Assembly (NCBI GenBank): GCA_016794365.1
Contig: JAEUKB010000064.1
Location: 62,001 to 126,000 of the forward strand
Length of the DNA: 64,000 bases
DNA from: Myxococcales bacterium
Lineage (GTDB): Bacteria; Myxococcota_A; Polyangia; Palsa-1104; JAEUJZ01
Direction of reading: 5' to 3'
Both the position numbers and the translations under genes were made by a program. This document shows positions 1-12,900 of this stretch, piece by piece (positions within the stretch are counted from its first letter, which is position 1; each line of letters opens with the position of its first letter). The notes below the pieces were generated by a model. That model saw only the letters and a program-made list of their open reading frames with translations. It did not search any database and was not told the DNA's origin.

Positions 1-687
1 TCCCGAGACGGTCAGCTGCACGTCTTCGCGAATCAAGAAGCGCTGACAGGGAAGCACGCTGCTCGTCGAGCAGTACGACGAAGGCTGGTAATACACATCG
101 TAGGTGCCCGCAAACAGGCTGCCTTGGTAGGTCGCATCGCCGGTGTCTTTGAACGACGCCATCGCGCGCGAGCCGCCCGCCTTGTTTTCAAACACCAGGT
201 TGCCACGATACGTTCCGTCGGGAACCATGGCACCGTTCTTGGTCAGCTTGCCCGACACTTGAACGACCTTGGCGTCCACGTCGTAGCTGCCGCTCGTCGC
301 AAACGGAATGCGGTTCATGCACTCTGGCTGGTTGCCGCCGACGCACTTTTTATCGACGCAGGTTGCGCCGTTTTCACACTTGACGCCGCACTTGCCGCAG
401 TTGAGCGGATCGGACGCCAGCTCGACACAGGCGCGACCGCATGCGACCTGCGCGCCTTCACAGCTATCGCTGCACTTGCCTGAGCTACAGACGAGCGGCT
501 CGGCACATGCGCTGCCACAGCCGCCACAGTTGTTGGGATCGGTTTTGTCGCTGATGCACTCGTTGTTGCACTCAGACAAGCCACTGCCGCACTTGCTGGT
601 TGGCTCCGAACAGCCGATCAGGCTCGACGCTACGAAAAGGACTGCACCAGCCCACGCTGATACATAGCCTGCACTTCTTTGCTTCAT
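1..687 (-). CDS. Cys-rich lipoprotein, 3' end outside window
   Basis: Reading the reverse strand from the ATG at 687 gives an uninterrupted frame to base 1 (229 codons, no stop), so the C-terminus lies outside the window. The N-terminus is a signal peptide with a lipobox (ASSLIGC). It is followed by about 110 residues with regularly spaced Cys-Gly motifs (NNCGGCGSAC, NCGKCGVKC), the pattern of Cys-rich secreted proteins common in myxobacteria, and then a Cys-poor beta-rich part (DGTYRGNLVFEN) that may be a carboxypeptidase-regulatory-like or bacterial Ig-like fold. A GAGGT Shine-Dalgarno lies about 8 bases upstream. It is probably an outer-membrane-anchored protein held together by disulphides. 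Function unknown. Confidence 0.8.
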   Translation of the reverse strand, partial: MKQRSAGYVSAWAGAVLFVASSLIGCSEPTSKCGSGLSECNNECISDKTDPNNCGGCGSACAEPLVCSSGKCSDSCEGAQVACGRACVELASDPLNCGKCGVKCENGATCVDKKCVGGNQPECMNRIPFATSGSYDVDAKVVQVSGKLTKNGAMVPDGTYRGNLVFENKAGGSRAMASFKDTGDATYQGSLFAGTYDVYYQPSSYCSTSSVLPCQRFLIREDVQLTVSG

Positions 688-809
688 GAAAAGACCTCGA
701 TATTTGTAGGTGGATTGGCGCGGAGTGTGTACCAAGGTGGTATGGTCAGACAACCCCCTAGCGAACAGCAAACGCGACTTCATGCCTGCGCGGCGGCGAA
801 TGGCTCGGG

Positions 810-2126
810 TTACATGCTTGGGCTGACTGGATGTTTTTGACGACGTTCGACCAGCCGCGCGGACACAAACAGCAGCGCTGCCGCCATCACGGTGACGGCG
901 CAGAAGCCGAAGAACAGCGCGCTCCAGCCGTAGGCTTCACTGACCTTGGCCACGATGAGCGGGCTGAAGATTGCGCCCACCGAGCCCATTCCGTTGATGA
1001 TTCCCGCGACGCGCCCGGTGGCGGCTCGCCCGCCGATGTCTTGCGACATGGTTCCTGACAACAGCGAGTCAGGACCAAACAGCAAAAAGCCGACACACGA
1101 CAGCAGCGCCGCATTCACCCACAGTCCCGCGCCGCCCACGAGCTGGTACGTGATCAGCGAAACGCCAAGCAGGAGCATCGTCGGAACGGTGATCTTGAGC
1201 CGACTGTGACGAAAGAACCGATCCGAGAGCCATCCGACGACAATCGAGCCCACGATGCCGCCGATCTCAAACGGCAGCGACAGATAACCGGCCTGGGCTT
1301 CGCTGTAGTGCAGAAACTGCTTGAGGTAAAACGGCAGCCAAAACAGCAGGCTGTAGCGAATCAGCTTCAGTCCAAAGTACGCAAGTCCCAGCGTCCACAA
1401 AACCGGCAGGCGCAGCAGCGTCATCAGCGTCGGAGCTTCCTCGGGCTGTCCTTTTTGGCTTGCGATGGGCTCGGGCTCGACGGGCGGAAGTCCGCGATCT
1501 TCGGGTTTTTCGACGAGAAACAGCGCAACCAAGAGCCCAACCGCGACCACCCACAGCGCCGGACCAAAAAACGCCGCGCGCCAGCCAATGTGCGTCAGCA
1601 AAAACGTCGCAACCGCCGTCGCAAGCAGGCCTCCCGCTTGGTAGTTGGTCGTCCACAGACCCATCACGCGGCCTCGGCTCTGCGACGAAAAGAACGGCTG
1701 CATCGCTTTGACGTTTCCCGACCAGCCGGTGGACTGCAAAAAACCGTTGACCGCGAACGCCAGCGCAAACGGAAGCACCGTCGAGCTGGCACCAAATACA
1801 AACGTCGCAGCGGCGGAACCAATCATTCCCAGCGCGAGCAAGCGACGGGCTCCGATGCGATCCCCGAGTGCGCCGCTTGCGAACTGACCAATGGCGTAAG
1901 AAGCCAGATACAGCGTCTCGATCGATCCCAGCTCTGTCGTCGAGATCTGAAGCGTTTCGTGCAGCCGACTCTTCACCACCGACAGGTTTTTGCGCGTGAA
2001 GTAGTACGACGCATAGCTGAGCCACGTCAGGGCAAACACCCGAAGCTGAAGACGAAGCAGCGCTGGATCGTCAGCGACGGGCGGTTCGGGATGAATGTCG
2101 TCGGAGCGTTGGGCTGCGGTGCGCAC
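810..2126 (-). CDS. MFS transporter, organophosphate:phosphate antiporter (GlpT/UhpT) type
   Basis: A 438-residue inner-membrane protein with about 12 hydrophobic helices. The stretch YYFTRKNLSVVK (residues 41-52) and the later GWSGNVKAMQPFF and GLWTTNYQAGG match the conserved loops of the organophosphate:Pi antiporter family (GlpT, UhpT, UhpC), which exchange sugar phosphates or glycerol 3-phosphate for inorganic phosphate. The substrate cannot be read from the sequence. The start is GTG at 2126; no ATG is available in frame upstream and no Shine-Dalgarno is seen. A promoter-like pair lies immediately in front, so the mRNA may be leaderless. It follows enolase on the same strand, which fits uptake of phosphorylated glycolytic intermediates, but a shared transcript is not shown. 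Confidence 0.88.
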   Translation of the reverse strand: MRTAAQRSDDIHPEPPVADDPALLRLQLRVFALTWLSYASYYFTRKNLSVVKSRLHETLQISTTELGSIETLYLASYAIGQFASGALGDRIGARRLLALGMIGSAAATFVFGASSTVLPFALAFAVNGFLQSTGWSGNVKAMQPFFSSQSRGRVMGLWTTNYQAGGLLATAVATFLLTHIGWRAAFFGPALWVVAVGLLVALFLVEKPEDRGLPPVEPEPIASQKGQPEEAPTLMTLLRLPVLWTLGLAYFGLKLIRYSLLFWLPFYLKQFLHYSEAQAGYLSLPFEIGGIVGSIVVGWLSDRFFRHSRLKITVPTMLLLGVSLITYQLVGGAGLWVNAALLSCVGFLLFGPDSLLSGTMSQDIGGRAATGRVAGIINGMGSVGAIFSPLIVAKVSEAYGWSALFFGFCAVTVMAAALLFVSARLVERRQKHPVSPSM

Positions 2127-2135
2127 GGAGCCTGG

Positions 2136-2163
2136 ACCATAGCGAAGCAGGATCCCGACGCAA
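2136..2163 (-). promoter_or_regulatory. Candidate promoter for MFS gene
   Basis: On the reverse strand TTGCGT (2163-2158), a 16-base spacer and TATGGT (2141-2136) resemble sigma70 -35 and -10 boxes. The -10 ends 9 bases before the GTG start, so transcription would begin at or beside the start codon. Confidence 0.4.
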
Positions 2164-2227
2164 GGAGAAATGCGGCAGCTGTGGGCGAAATCGTGCGGAA
2201 AATCGGGCAGAACGGGCGGAAACGGGC

Positions 2228-3547
<1,320 letters not shown>

Positions 3548-3722
3548 TCAGCGACGGAAGGATGGCATCTTCCCCGGTCGTGATCAATGCGCTTTGGCAG
3601 TTTTGCACAGACTTTCCAGGCCCAGCGGAGTCGCGCGCCGACCGCTTGGCACTTCGGCGTCCTGACTTGCGCTGATTGGTTACTCACAGATTTGAAAGGC
3701 AGATTTCGTTTTAATTTGCCTG

Positions 3723-3728
3723 TAAACT
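3723..3728 (+). promoter_or_regulatory. Candidate -10 box for chemoreceptor gene
   Basis: TAAACT ends 8 bases before the ATG of the chemoreceptor gene, in an AT-richer patch of the 222-base divergent region between eno and the chemoreceptor. No convincing -35 box or Shine-Dalgarno is seen. The spacing suggests a leaderless transcript. The rest of 3515-3736 shows no gene. Confidence 0.35.
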
Positions 3729-3736
3729 GATGCGCG

Positions 3737-5425
3737 ATGAACCACATCGTTCGTGGGCGCTTGCTCATCAACGTCACCTTGGCGGCGGTGCTGCTGGGGC
3801 TTCTGTTTGTGATATCGCGCGAGGCACAGGCGGCGGCGTGGCCGATCTCGGCGGTGGTGCTGCTGATCGTCGCGGTGAACATCGCGCTTCAGGTGCGAAC
3901 CGGCGCGCAAGTGGCAGAGCTGCGTGCTGCGATGAGCCGTCTCGTCGGTGGAGAGCTGGAAGAGCCAGTTCCTCTCGGCGCTGACGAGCCGCTCGGGAGC
4001 ATGGCGGAGCTGATGGAGCGTCTGCGCAAGATCCTGTTTCAGCGTCAGCAAGATCTGTCGCGTCAGCTCGGTGTTCAGTCGAAGACCAGCGGCGACTTGG
4101 GCAATGTGCTAAGCGATCTGCGCAACACGATCGGTCAGCAGATGCACGCGTTGGAAGAGACGAGCGCGTCGCTGCACGAGATGACGACATCGGCCAAGCA
4201 GATTGCGCAGTCGGTTGAGACGCTGGCGCGCGGTGCGGAAGAGTCGAGCTCGTCGATTCTGGAGATGGCTGCCAGCAACGACGAAGTCGCCGAAAACATG
4301 GTCAACCTGGCGGGTGCGGTGCAAGAGTCCGCGACCTCGATCGAGGAAATGACGTACTCGATTCGCGAGGTGGCCAAGAACGTAGAAGCGCTTTCAGCGA
4401 CGGCGGAAGAAACCAGCTCGTCGATGAATGAGATGGACATCTCGATTCGCCAGGTCGAAAACAACGCGAACGAAACGGCGCGTCTGTCGGAAGAAGTGAG
4501 CCGCGCGGCCGGTCTCGGAGCCCAAGCGATTACGTCAACCATCGACGGAATGAACAAGATCAAGGGCTACTCGGAAGGCACGGTCCGCGTCATTGCGCGA
4601 CTGGGTGACAAGATCGGCGAGATCGACAAGATCCTGCGCATCATCGACGACGTTGCGGAACAGACGAACCTGCTGGCACTAAACGCCGCCATCATCGCGG
4701 CGCAGGCTGGTGAACACGGTAAGGGCTTCGCTGTCGTCGCTGATGAGATCAAAGACCTCGCTGAGCGCTCGTCGGCCAGCACCAAAGACATCGGCGAGCT
4801 GATCAAGAGCGTGCAAGCAGAGTCGCGTAACGCAATTGACGCCGTCGAGCGCGGTGCAAAAGCCGTCGATGATGGTGTCAAGGTCAGTCATCAGGCTGAA
4901 GAAGCGCTGCGCAAGATTCTGGAAGCGGCCGAGCGCGCGACGCAGATGGTGCGTGACATCGCTCGTGCCACCGTCGAGCAAGCGCGTGGTAGCAAGCAAG
5001 TGACCGACGCGATTGGTTCGATTGCTGAGACGGTTCAGCAGATCGCAACAGCGACGAGCGAGCAAGCACGCGGCTCCGAGCAAATCTTGAAAGCTGCGGA
5101 GCGGATGAAGAACATCACCAAGCACGTTGAGCGCTCGTCACAAGAGCAGACGCGCGGTAGCAAGCAGATTACGCGATCGATCGAGTCGATCAGCGAGATG
5201 GTTTCGCATCTTCACACGGCGCAGCGAGAGCAGACCAAGGGCGGCGATCAGATCCTGCAAGCGATTGAAGCACTGCGTGAGCTGGCGCGGGCGCAAGAGA
5301 CCCGACTCGGAGAGTTCCATCGCTCGATTGAGGTGATTTCGCGAACCGCAGAGGCGTTGAGTGAGCTGGCTCAGACGAGAGCGCGCAGCAGCGGTCCGAT
5401 CGACACCGATCACGACGAGTCGTAG
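3737..5425 (+). CDS. Methyl-accepting chemotaxis protein without periplasmic domain
   Basis: A 562-residue chemoreceptor. Two hydrophobic segments (about residues 8-26 and 34-52) are separated by only a few residues, so there is no extracytoplasmic ligand domain; any signal must be sensed in the membrane or cytoplasm. A weak HAMP-like helix pair may follow. The rest is a long coiled coil with the conserved hairpin tip ([20 protein letters not shown] then [13 protein letters not shown], about residues 310-345) that contacts CheA and CheW. After the tip come four 28-residue repeats beginning EQ(A/T)(R/K)G(S/G), a four-heptad period. No che gene lies in the window, so it is an orphan receptor here. 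The start is ATG at 3737 without a Shine-Dalgarno. Confidence 0.93.
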   Translation: MNHIVRGRLLINVTLAAVLLGLLFVISREAQAAAWPISAVVLLIVAVNIALQVRTGAQVAELRAAMSRLVGGELEEPVPLGADEPLGSMAELMERLRKILFQRQQDLSRQLGVQSKTSGDLGNVLSDLRNTIGQQMHALEETSASLHEMTTSAKQIAQSVETLARGAEESSSSILEMAASNDEVAENMVNLAGAVQESATSIEEMTYSIREVAKNVEALSATAEETSSSMNEMDISIRQVENNANETARLSEEVSRAAGLGAQAITSTIDGMNKIKGYSEGTVRVIARLGDKIGEIDKILRIIDDVAEQTNLLALNAAIIAAQAGEHGKGFAVVADEIKDLAERSSASTKDIGELIKSVQAESRNAIDAVERGAKAVDDGVKVSHQAEEALRKILEAAERATQMVRDIARATVEQARGSKQVTDAIGSIAETVQQIATATSEQARGSEQILKAAERMKNITKHVERSSQEQTRGSKQITRSIESISEMVSHLHTAQREQTKGGDQILQAIEALRELARAQETRLGEFHRSIEVISRTAEALSELAQTRARSSGPIDTDHDES

Positions 5426-5433
5426 CCGCATCT

Positions 5434-5454
5434 CGACCGCGACAAAGACGGTCG
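5434..5454 (+). terminator. Possible hairpin after chemoreceptor gene
   Basis: CGACCG (5434-5439) and CGGTCG (5449-5454) pair around a 9-base loop, followed by a pyrimidine-rich tract rather than a clean T run. The hairpin is 8 bases past the stop codon. Weak evidence for a terminator. Confidence 0.3.
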
Positions 5455-5541
5455 CTACTCTTCCTTTCCCTCGCATTCACCCTCGCATTCACATTCCCTG
5501 CGCGTCAGATTGAGCGGAACGTGGCACAATGGGCTCTCACG

Positions 5542-7743
5542 ATGAGCGCTTCTTCCTCGAACCTGCCAGCTACCGCGTCGTCGTCATCGTCCTTGGGGCG
5601 AATGCCGTCTCGGCGTGGGCGTACTGGTTTCGATGAAGGCGGTAGTGAGCTGTCGCGCTACGTCGCTGTTCTGTGGGAACGTCGCTGGGCTGTGCTGCTG
5701 ATGCTTGTGCTGTGGCCGACGCTGGCGTCGCTGTGGACACAGTCGCAGCCGCGAATCTACGAGACGCGCGCGAGTGTGCTTATCGAAGCGAGCGTTCCGC
5801 AAGTCCTCGGTAGCGCGGTGCAGGATGTCATCGATCCGACGCCAGCGAACTACTACATGATGCAGGACTTTTTGCAGACGAGTCGCAAGGTCTTGACCTC
5901 AGATACGCTGGCTCGACGGGTGGCGACGCGGTTAAAGCTCCTATCGTCAGCGGGCTTCTATCCGGCGGGAAAGCTGCCGCAGAGCCTCGAAGAAGCGGGC
6001 GAAGCGCTGCTCAATCACTACACTGCCGACGTGGTGGCGGAAACGCGGGTGCTGCTGGTGACGGCGCGCCATGCGGATCCAAGCTGGGCCAAAAAGATTG
6101 CGGATGCCGTCGCAGATGAGTTTGTCGCCGACGCTGCGCAGAGTCGCGAAGTGGTCAATCAGCGCACCGGAGAGCAGCTTGCCGACGAGCTGGATCGCTT
6201 ACGCAAGTCGCTTCACGATGCCGAGCTGGCGCTGTACGAGTTCAAGTCACAGCACGATCTTCTGACGGTGAGCATGGAAGATCGAGCCAACCAAGTGGCG
6301 CGTCAGATCGACAAGTACACCGACGCGCTGACCGAGGTTCGACTGCGCAAGCTCCAGCGTCAGAGTCAGCTCACAGAGCTGCGCAAGTTAAAAGAGCTGG
6401 ACGCGCTGCATGTGCCGGTGCTCGGAAATGACATGCCGCAGCTACTCGGAGACTTGCGACGAACCTATACCGAGGAACAGCGACGGCTGGCAGAGCTAAA
6501 GACGCGCTATCAAGACAGTCATCCGCAGGTGCAGCAGCAGTCGTCGAAGGTCGATCAGGTGCTGCGTGAGCTCTCGCGTGAGGTGGAAGTTGCCCTGTCC
6601 GCGTCGCAGATTCGCTACAGCGAAGCGATGTCGGATGAGCAAAAAGTCCTCGCCGAGCTTCAGACGATGAAGCAAGAAGGAATGCGGCTGTCTCGTCTGG
6701 AAATCGAATACAACAAGCTCAAGCGCGACGCCGATAGCTTGCAGAAGCAGTACAACCTGATCCTCAATCGCAGCAAAGAAAGTGGGATGGTGGGACGGCT
6801 GCGTCTGTCGAACATCAAGGTGCTCGACTACGCGCGGATTCCCAAAGTGCCGGTCAGTCCGCGTGTGCGTGTCGTGCTGGCTCTGTCGGTGATGTTGGCG
6901 CTTCTGTCGGGAGTTCTGCTGGCGCTGCTGCTCGACGCGCTGGATCGCACGGTGAAAGCGCCGCAGGACATTGAGACGACGCTCGGACAAGCGCTGCTCG
7001 GGGTGATTCCCAGCTTTGCGATGGACAACAAGGGTCGCTATCCGCCCGATCTGTACGTTGCATATCATCCTCGATCGACGGTGGCTGAGGCCTGTCGCGC
7101 GATCCGCACCAACCTGATGTTCGTCGGTGCAGACAAGACGTTAAAGACGCTGCTGCTGACATCGTCGCTGCCACGAGAAGGAAAGACGCTGTGCTGCGTT
7201 AGCTTGGGAACGGTGCTGGCGAAGTCGGGGGCTCGGACGCTGATCATCGACTGCGATCTGCGACGGCCTCGGATTGCGCGCGCGTTTGGACTGAGTGCTA
7301 CGTCGGGTCTGACCAGTGTACTGGTCGGAGAGGTATCGCTCGATGATGCGATTCGCTCTTCGGATGTCGAAAACCTGTTGGTGCTGCCAGCGGGTCCGAC
7401 GCCGCCCAACCCGGCAGAGCTTTTAAACGGTCAGCACTTTCGTACGCTGCTCGAGCAAGTCGGAGAGCGCTTCGATCGCATCCTGATCGACAGTCCGCCA
7501 GCGGTTCCAGTGACCGATCCTGCGATTTTATCGACGCTGGTTGATGGCGTGGTGCTGATTGTCCGTCACGGAAAGACTCCGCGAGAAGCAGCGCAGCGAG
7601 CGACACAGCATGTGCTTGACGTCGGTGGTCACATCGTGGGCGTGGTCCTAAACGACATCGATGTCAGTGGCAAAGGCTACCGTTCGTATTACGGCCATTA
7701 CAGCGAATACAAAGCGGACGAACCGAGCGCGCAAGCTCAGTAG
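5542..7743 (+). CDS. Polysaccharide export tyrosine autokinase (Wzc/BY-kinase type)
   Basis: An inner-membrane polysaccharide co-polymerase fused to a tyrosine autokinase, which controls chain length and export of capsule or exopolysaccharide. A Ser-rich leader is followed by a first helix near residues 45-65 (AVLLMLVLWPTLASLW), a Wzz domain with a long periplasmic coiled coil, and a second helix (VVLALSVMLALLSGVLLALLL). The kinase has Walker A SLPREGKT, Walker A' LIIDCDLRRPR and Walker B ILIDSPPA. The C-terminus carries the Tyr cluster (YRSYYGHYSEY) that is autophosphorylated. I chose the ATG at 5542 (733 residues); GTG at 5521 adds seven residues and cannot be excluded. No other polysaccharide gene is adjacent, so partners must lie elsewhere. 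Confidence 0.92.
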   Translation: MSASSSNLPATASSSSSLGRMPSRRGRTGFDEGGSELSRYVAVLWERRWAVLLMLVLWPTLASLWTQSQPRIYETRASVLIEASVPQVLGSAVQDVIDPTPANYYMMQDFLQTSRKVLTSDTLARRVATRLKLLSSAGFYPAGKLPQSLEEAGEALLNHYTADVVAETRVLLVTARHADPSWAKKIADAVADEFVADAAQSREVVNQRTGEQLADELDRLRKSLHDAELALYEFKSQHDLLTVSMEDRANQVARQIDKYTDALTEVRLRKLQRQSQLTELRKLKELDALHVPVLGNDMPQLLGDLRRTYTEEQRRLAELKTRYQDSHPQVQQQSSKVDQVLRELSREVEVALSASQIRYSEAMSDEQKVLAELQTMKQEGMRLSRLEIEYNKLKRDADSLQKQYNLILNRSKESGMVGRLRLSNIKVLDYARIPKVPVSPRVRVVLALSVMLALLSGVLLALLLDALDRTVKAPQDIETTLGQALLGVIPSFAMDNKGRYPPDLYVAYHPRSTVAEACRAIRTNLMFVGADKTLKTLLLTSSLPREGKTLCCVSLGTVLAKSGARTLIIDCDLRRPRIARAFGLSATSGLTSVLVGEVSLDDAIRSSDVENLLVLPAGPTPPNPAELLNGQHFRTLLEQVGERFDRILIDSPPAVPVTDPAILSTLVDGVVLIVRHGKTPREAAQRATQHVLDVGGHIVGVVLNDIDVSGKGYRSYYGHYSEYKADEPSAQAQ

Positions 7744-7774
7744 TCGCTTGGCTCAGGCTGCTATCATGGCCTGA

Positions 7775-9919
<2,145 letters not shown>

Positions 9920-10062
9920 GAACAGCAACGCGCGGGCATCAAATCAGTGCGTCAGCTGTTGTTTCGTTTGCAAAGCGGTTCTGCGATGTCGCACTTTCGC
10001 GCAGCGCGGACCGTGATCATAATGGACGCAAGCGACAACAAACCCTGCGTGGAGATCTAACC

Positions 10063-10761
10063 ATGTCAACCTTGTCCTTCTCGGAAACGCTGTTTGGTAC
10101 GACGGTGCTCGATGGCGATCGCGCGCTGCTTGTCAAAAAGACCTACGCGCTCTTACTGATCAGTGTGGTGACGGCGGTGGCAGGTGGTTACACCTGCGCA
10201 ACCTCGCAAGCGATGGTCCAGTTCTTCATTCGTCCAGTGGGCTGGATCCTGGCGCTGGCGCTGATCAACATCGTCCCGATGCTTGCGCTGTGGGCCTCAC
10301 GTCAGAGCCCGAACCTGGGCATCATCGCGCTGGCGGCTGACGGTTTCATTTCGGGCATTGCGCTTGGACCGCTGCTGGCCGTGGCCAACTATCTGGCGCC
10401 AGGCGCGATTCCGGCAGCGCTGGCGGTGACCGGCGGCGTGTTCGCGGTCGTCACGGGCTTTGTGATGTTCTCGAAGGAAAAGTTCTCAGCTCCGGCGGGC
10501 TTGCTCACCGGCATGTTCTTCGCGCTGATGATTGCGATGTTCGTCAACTCGTTCATCCAGCTCTCGGGACTTGGCCTGATCATCACGATTGGCATCGGCA
10601 TCTACGGCGTGATCGGTTTGATCTACGCGACGAGCGATATCCTGAACAACCCGGAGTACGACAATCCCGTCCAAGGCGCGCTGATGCTGTTTGCGTCGCT
10701 GTTTAACATCTTCGTGACCGTGCTGCGCCTGCTGCTGCGCCTGCTTGCTTCGCGTGATTAG
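10063..10761 (+). CDS. Bax inhibitor-1/YccA family membrane protein
   Basis: A 232-residue protein of about seven transmembrane helices, the size of bacterial Bax inhibitor-1 (UPF0005, YbhL/YccA) proteins. In E. coli YccA modulates the FtsH protease, and other members conduct Ca2+ in a pH-dependent way; which applies here is unknown. The N-terminus (LFGTTVLDGDRALLVKKTYALL) and the C-terminal helix with SDILNNPEYDNPVQGALMLF fit the family, the latter giving the usual acidic residues near the end. The ATG at 10063 has a GGAGATC Shine-Dalgarno, and CATAAT at 10018-10023 is a possible -10 box. Confidence 0.88.
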   Translation: MSTLSFSETLFGTTVLDGDRALLVKKTYALLLISVVTAVAGGYTCATSQAMVQFFIRPVGWILALALINIVPMLALWASRQSPNLGIIALAADGFISGIALGPLLAVANYLAPGAIPAALAVTGGVFAVVTGFVMFSKEKFSAPAGLLTGMFFALMIAMFVNSFIQLSGLGLIITIGIGIYGVIGLIYATSDILNNPEYDNPVQGALMLFASLFNIFVTVLRLLLRLLASRD

Positions 10762-10795
10762 CCTGGATTGGCCGTCCGTTCAATCGGAGCGCGAT

Positions 10796-10824
10796 TGACC
10801 GCTCCGAGGCCCATACGCTACCGT
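10796..10824 (+). promoter_or_regulatory. Candidate promoter for kelch-like lipoprotein gene
   Basis: A TTGAC element at about 10796-10800 lies 17-18 bases before TACCGT (10819-10824), a good sigma70-like pair. The -10 ends 8 bases before the ATG at 10833 and there is no Shine-Dalgarno, again suggesting a leaderless mRNA. Confidence 0.45.
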
Positions 10825-10832
10825 GTATCGTA

Positions 10833-12764
10833 ATGGGCTCCTATCGTCTGCGCATCGCCAGTATCACCGTTGGACTGCTTGGACTGCTTGGCTGCAAGGG
10901 AAACCCGGGGCCGGGCCTGAAGCTTCAGCTCGCGGAGTCCGCCAGCCAGCACGCTTGTCTCAAAACCGACAAGAGCGGCTTCCCGCTGTCCGCCGTGCTG
11001 CGAGACGGCTCGGTTCGGCTGTCGGTCTTGCAAAAGCAAGGCAGCGGCTGGCAGTTTCAGTGCGACATCACCGCGAAGCTGCCTGACGAGCATCCGAGCA
11101 TTGACCTGGGACCGATGGATCGCAGCCAGTTTGCCTTCTTTGCCGAGCTGTTCGATTCCAGCGGCAAGCGCATCTACACCGGCGCTGTCAGTGGCAAATC
11201 AAGCGTATCCAGCGACGGTGGTTCGGGCATTTTGCCGATGTTTGGCGTCGAAAGCTGGAACTGTCCAGCGTCCGGCATGATCGGTGCGCGCGCGTTCCAC
11301 GCTGCGACGGCCATTCCCAGCGGCGAAGTCCTGATCTACGGCGGCATCGAGACCGGCGTCGTCGCCAGCAATGCGGAAGCGATGAGCGTCACCGACACGC
11401 TCGAGATCTATGAACCGGCCAAGGCAACCTTTCAGGCGGTCACGGTTTCGGGAAAAGCTCCGTCGCCGCGAGCGTTTCATCAGATGGCTGTGCTGAGCGC
11501 GACCGATACCACCGTCAAGCTGATCGTCTTTGGCGGAATCACGGCTGGTCGCGGTCGCCAAGTCCTGACCACTCCGACGACCAATGCGCCGATTCGACTG
11601 GCTCCGTGTGGCGAAGCGCTGCCTGCTGGACCGGAGATCGTGACGCTGAAATACGACGGGTCCAAGTGGACTGCGAGTGCCGAGACACCGCCTCAGTCCG
11701 AGTCGTCGGCTTTCGCGGGATCCACTGCGCTACCACAAGGCGGACTCGTCAGCATCGGTGGTGCCAAGCTGGCTGGTCTGCCGCCGTGCAGCGTCGGTGG
11801 TGGAGACCTACTGAGTCCCGGAAACGGAGCCGCAGTCCAAAGAGCGGTCGCATGGTCCGGCGCAAACGGGGAAACCTTTGGCTCGACGACACTGACCACA
11901 GGCTTTTTGGGTCCGTCGCTGACGCCCATTTCCAACCGAGAAGCGGTGGCGCTGGGTGGTGCTTGGCCTGCATCCGCTACGATGGCTCCGTCGATGGTTT
12001 CGCTGCTTTTGTCATCACTGCCTGATGCTCCGACGGCAAGTAGTCCCATGGGTCAGAATGTGAGCGGTGTTCCGACGACATTCCATACCGCGACGCGAAT
12101 CGGGTCGGCGCTTGCGGACAGCGCGATGTTTCCGACCGCCATCTTGGTGACCGGCGGCTTCCAGATGACAAACTCCGTGACGCCACAGCCCGGTCAGCCA
12201 CCCGCTGCGGCTTCCGCGATTCGCGTCTACACGCTGGAGGATGCGTCGAGTGCTCCGATGGTTCGCACAGTGACTCCGTATCTTCCCGCTGCTTGTGGCT
12301 CGGCGCAGCCTCACTATCGACCCGCAGCCTTTGAGTCCGCTTCCGCCACCGCATCCGGTCAGCGCGTGGTGATCACCGGAGGCAGTGCCACCCAAGTGTC
12401 CGGCTGCAACGACTGTGAGACAGCTGCGGACACCAGCCTCCTGTGTACGCTGTCGCAGGCTTCTGTGTTCGATTCTGGCAAGAACTCGTTCCGGCAGATT
12501 CCCGCGATGGCGCTCGCGCGCTTTGGTCATCAGCAGACACTTTTGCAAGACGGCGGCATCTTAGTCACCGGAGGGTTGACGCGGCGGACCGATCGCAGCG
12601 GTGTGCGGCTGACCGAAGCAACCAGTGAGGCGGAAATCTACAACCCGCGCTCCGCGAGTACAGACGCTCCAGATATCGACGATCCGGTGACACTGTCGCT
12701 ACCCGCTGATCAGCAGGCTGGTCGCGTCGGTGTGGATGCTCAAAAAGCCTGTACCATTCTATAG
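10833..12764 (+). CDS. Kelch-like beta-propeller lipoprotein
   Basis: A 643-residue exported protein. The N-terminus is a signal peptide ending in a lipobox (GLLGLLGC), so it should be membrane anchored. From about residue 150 it shows kelch-type blades: GARAFHAATAIPSGEVLIYG, PSPRAFHQMAVL with LIVFGG, and near the C-terminus RFGHQQTLLQDGGILVTGG, which indicates a beta-propeller with several degenerate blades. A few Cys pairs (SGCNDCETAAD) could form disulphides. It stands alone between the Bax-inhibitor gene and the respiratory operon, on the same strand, with its own promoter. It is probably a surface or periplasmic protein-binding scaffold. No specific partner can be inferred. Confidence 0.83.
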   Translation: MGSYRLRIASITVGLLGLLGCKGNPGPGLKLQLAESASQHACLKTDKSGFPLSAVLRDGSVRLSVLQKQGSGWQFQCDITAKLPDEHPSIDLGPMDRSQFAFFAELFDSSGKRIYTGAVSGKSSVSSDGGSGILPMFGVESWNCPASGMIGARAFHAATAIPSGEVLIYGGIETGVVASNAEAMSVTDTLEIYEPAKATFQAVTVSGKAPSPRAFHQMAVLSATDTTVKLIVFGGITAGRGRQVLTTPTTNAPIRLAPCGEALPAGPEIVTLKYDGSKWTASAETPPQSESSAFAGSTALPQGGLVSIGGAKLAGLPPCSVGGGDLLSPGNGAAVQRAVAWSGANGETFGSTTLTTGFLGPSLTPISNREAVALGGAWPASATMAPSMVSLLLSSLPDAPTASSPMGQNVSGVPTTFHTATRIGSALADSAMFPTAILVTGGFQMTNSVTPQPGQPPAAASAIRVYTLEDASSAPMVRTVTPYLPAACGSAQPHYRPAAFESASATASGQRVVITGGSATQVSGCNDCETAADTSLLCTLSQASVFDSGKNSFRQIPAMALARFGHQQTLLQDGGILVTGGLTRRTDRSGVRLTEATSEAEIYNPRSASTDAPDIDDPVTLSLPADQQAGRVGVDAQKACTIL

Positions 12765-12900
12765 TTTCCGCGCACGCGTTTCTCCTCAAAGACCGAGCTT
12801 GCGTTTCCGGGTGGCCATTTGATAGGCTGCGCGCCGGTATGTGCATCGCCGATCACTTGGCCCACGCCCGCCGTGACGATTCCTGTAGAGGCGTTCCGAT

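Noticed and set aside
5510..5545. Sigma54-type promoter (TGGCAC near 5522) before the tyrosine kinase gene
   Set aside because: The GC element expected 5 bases downstream (TTGC) is absent, and the element overlaps a possible start codon.
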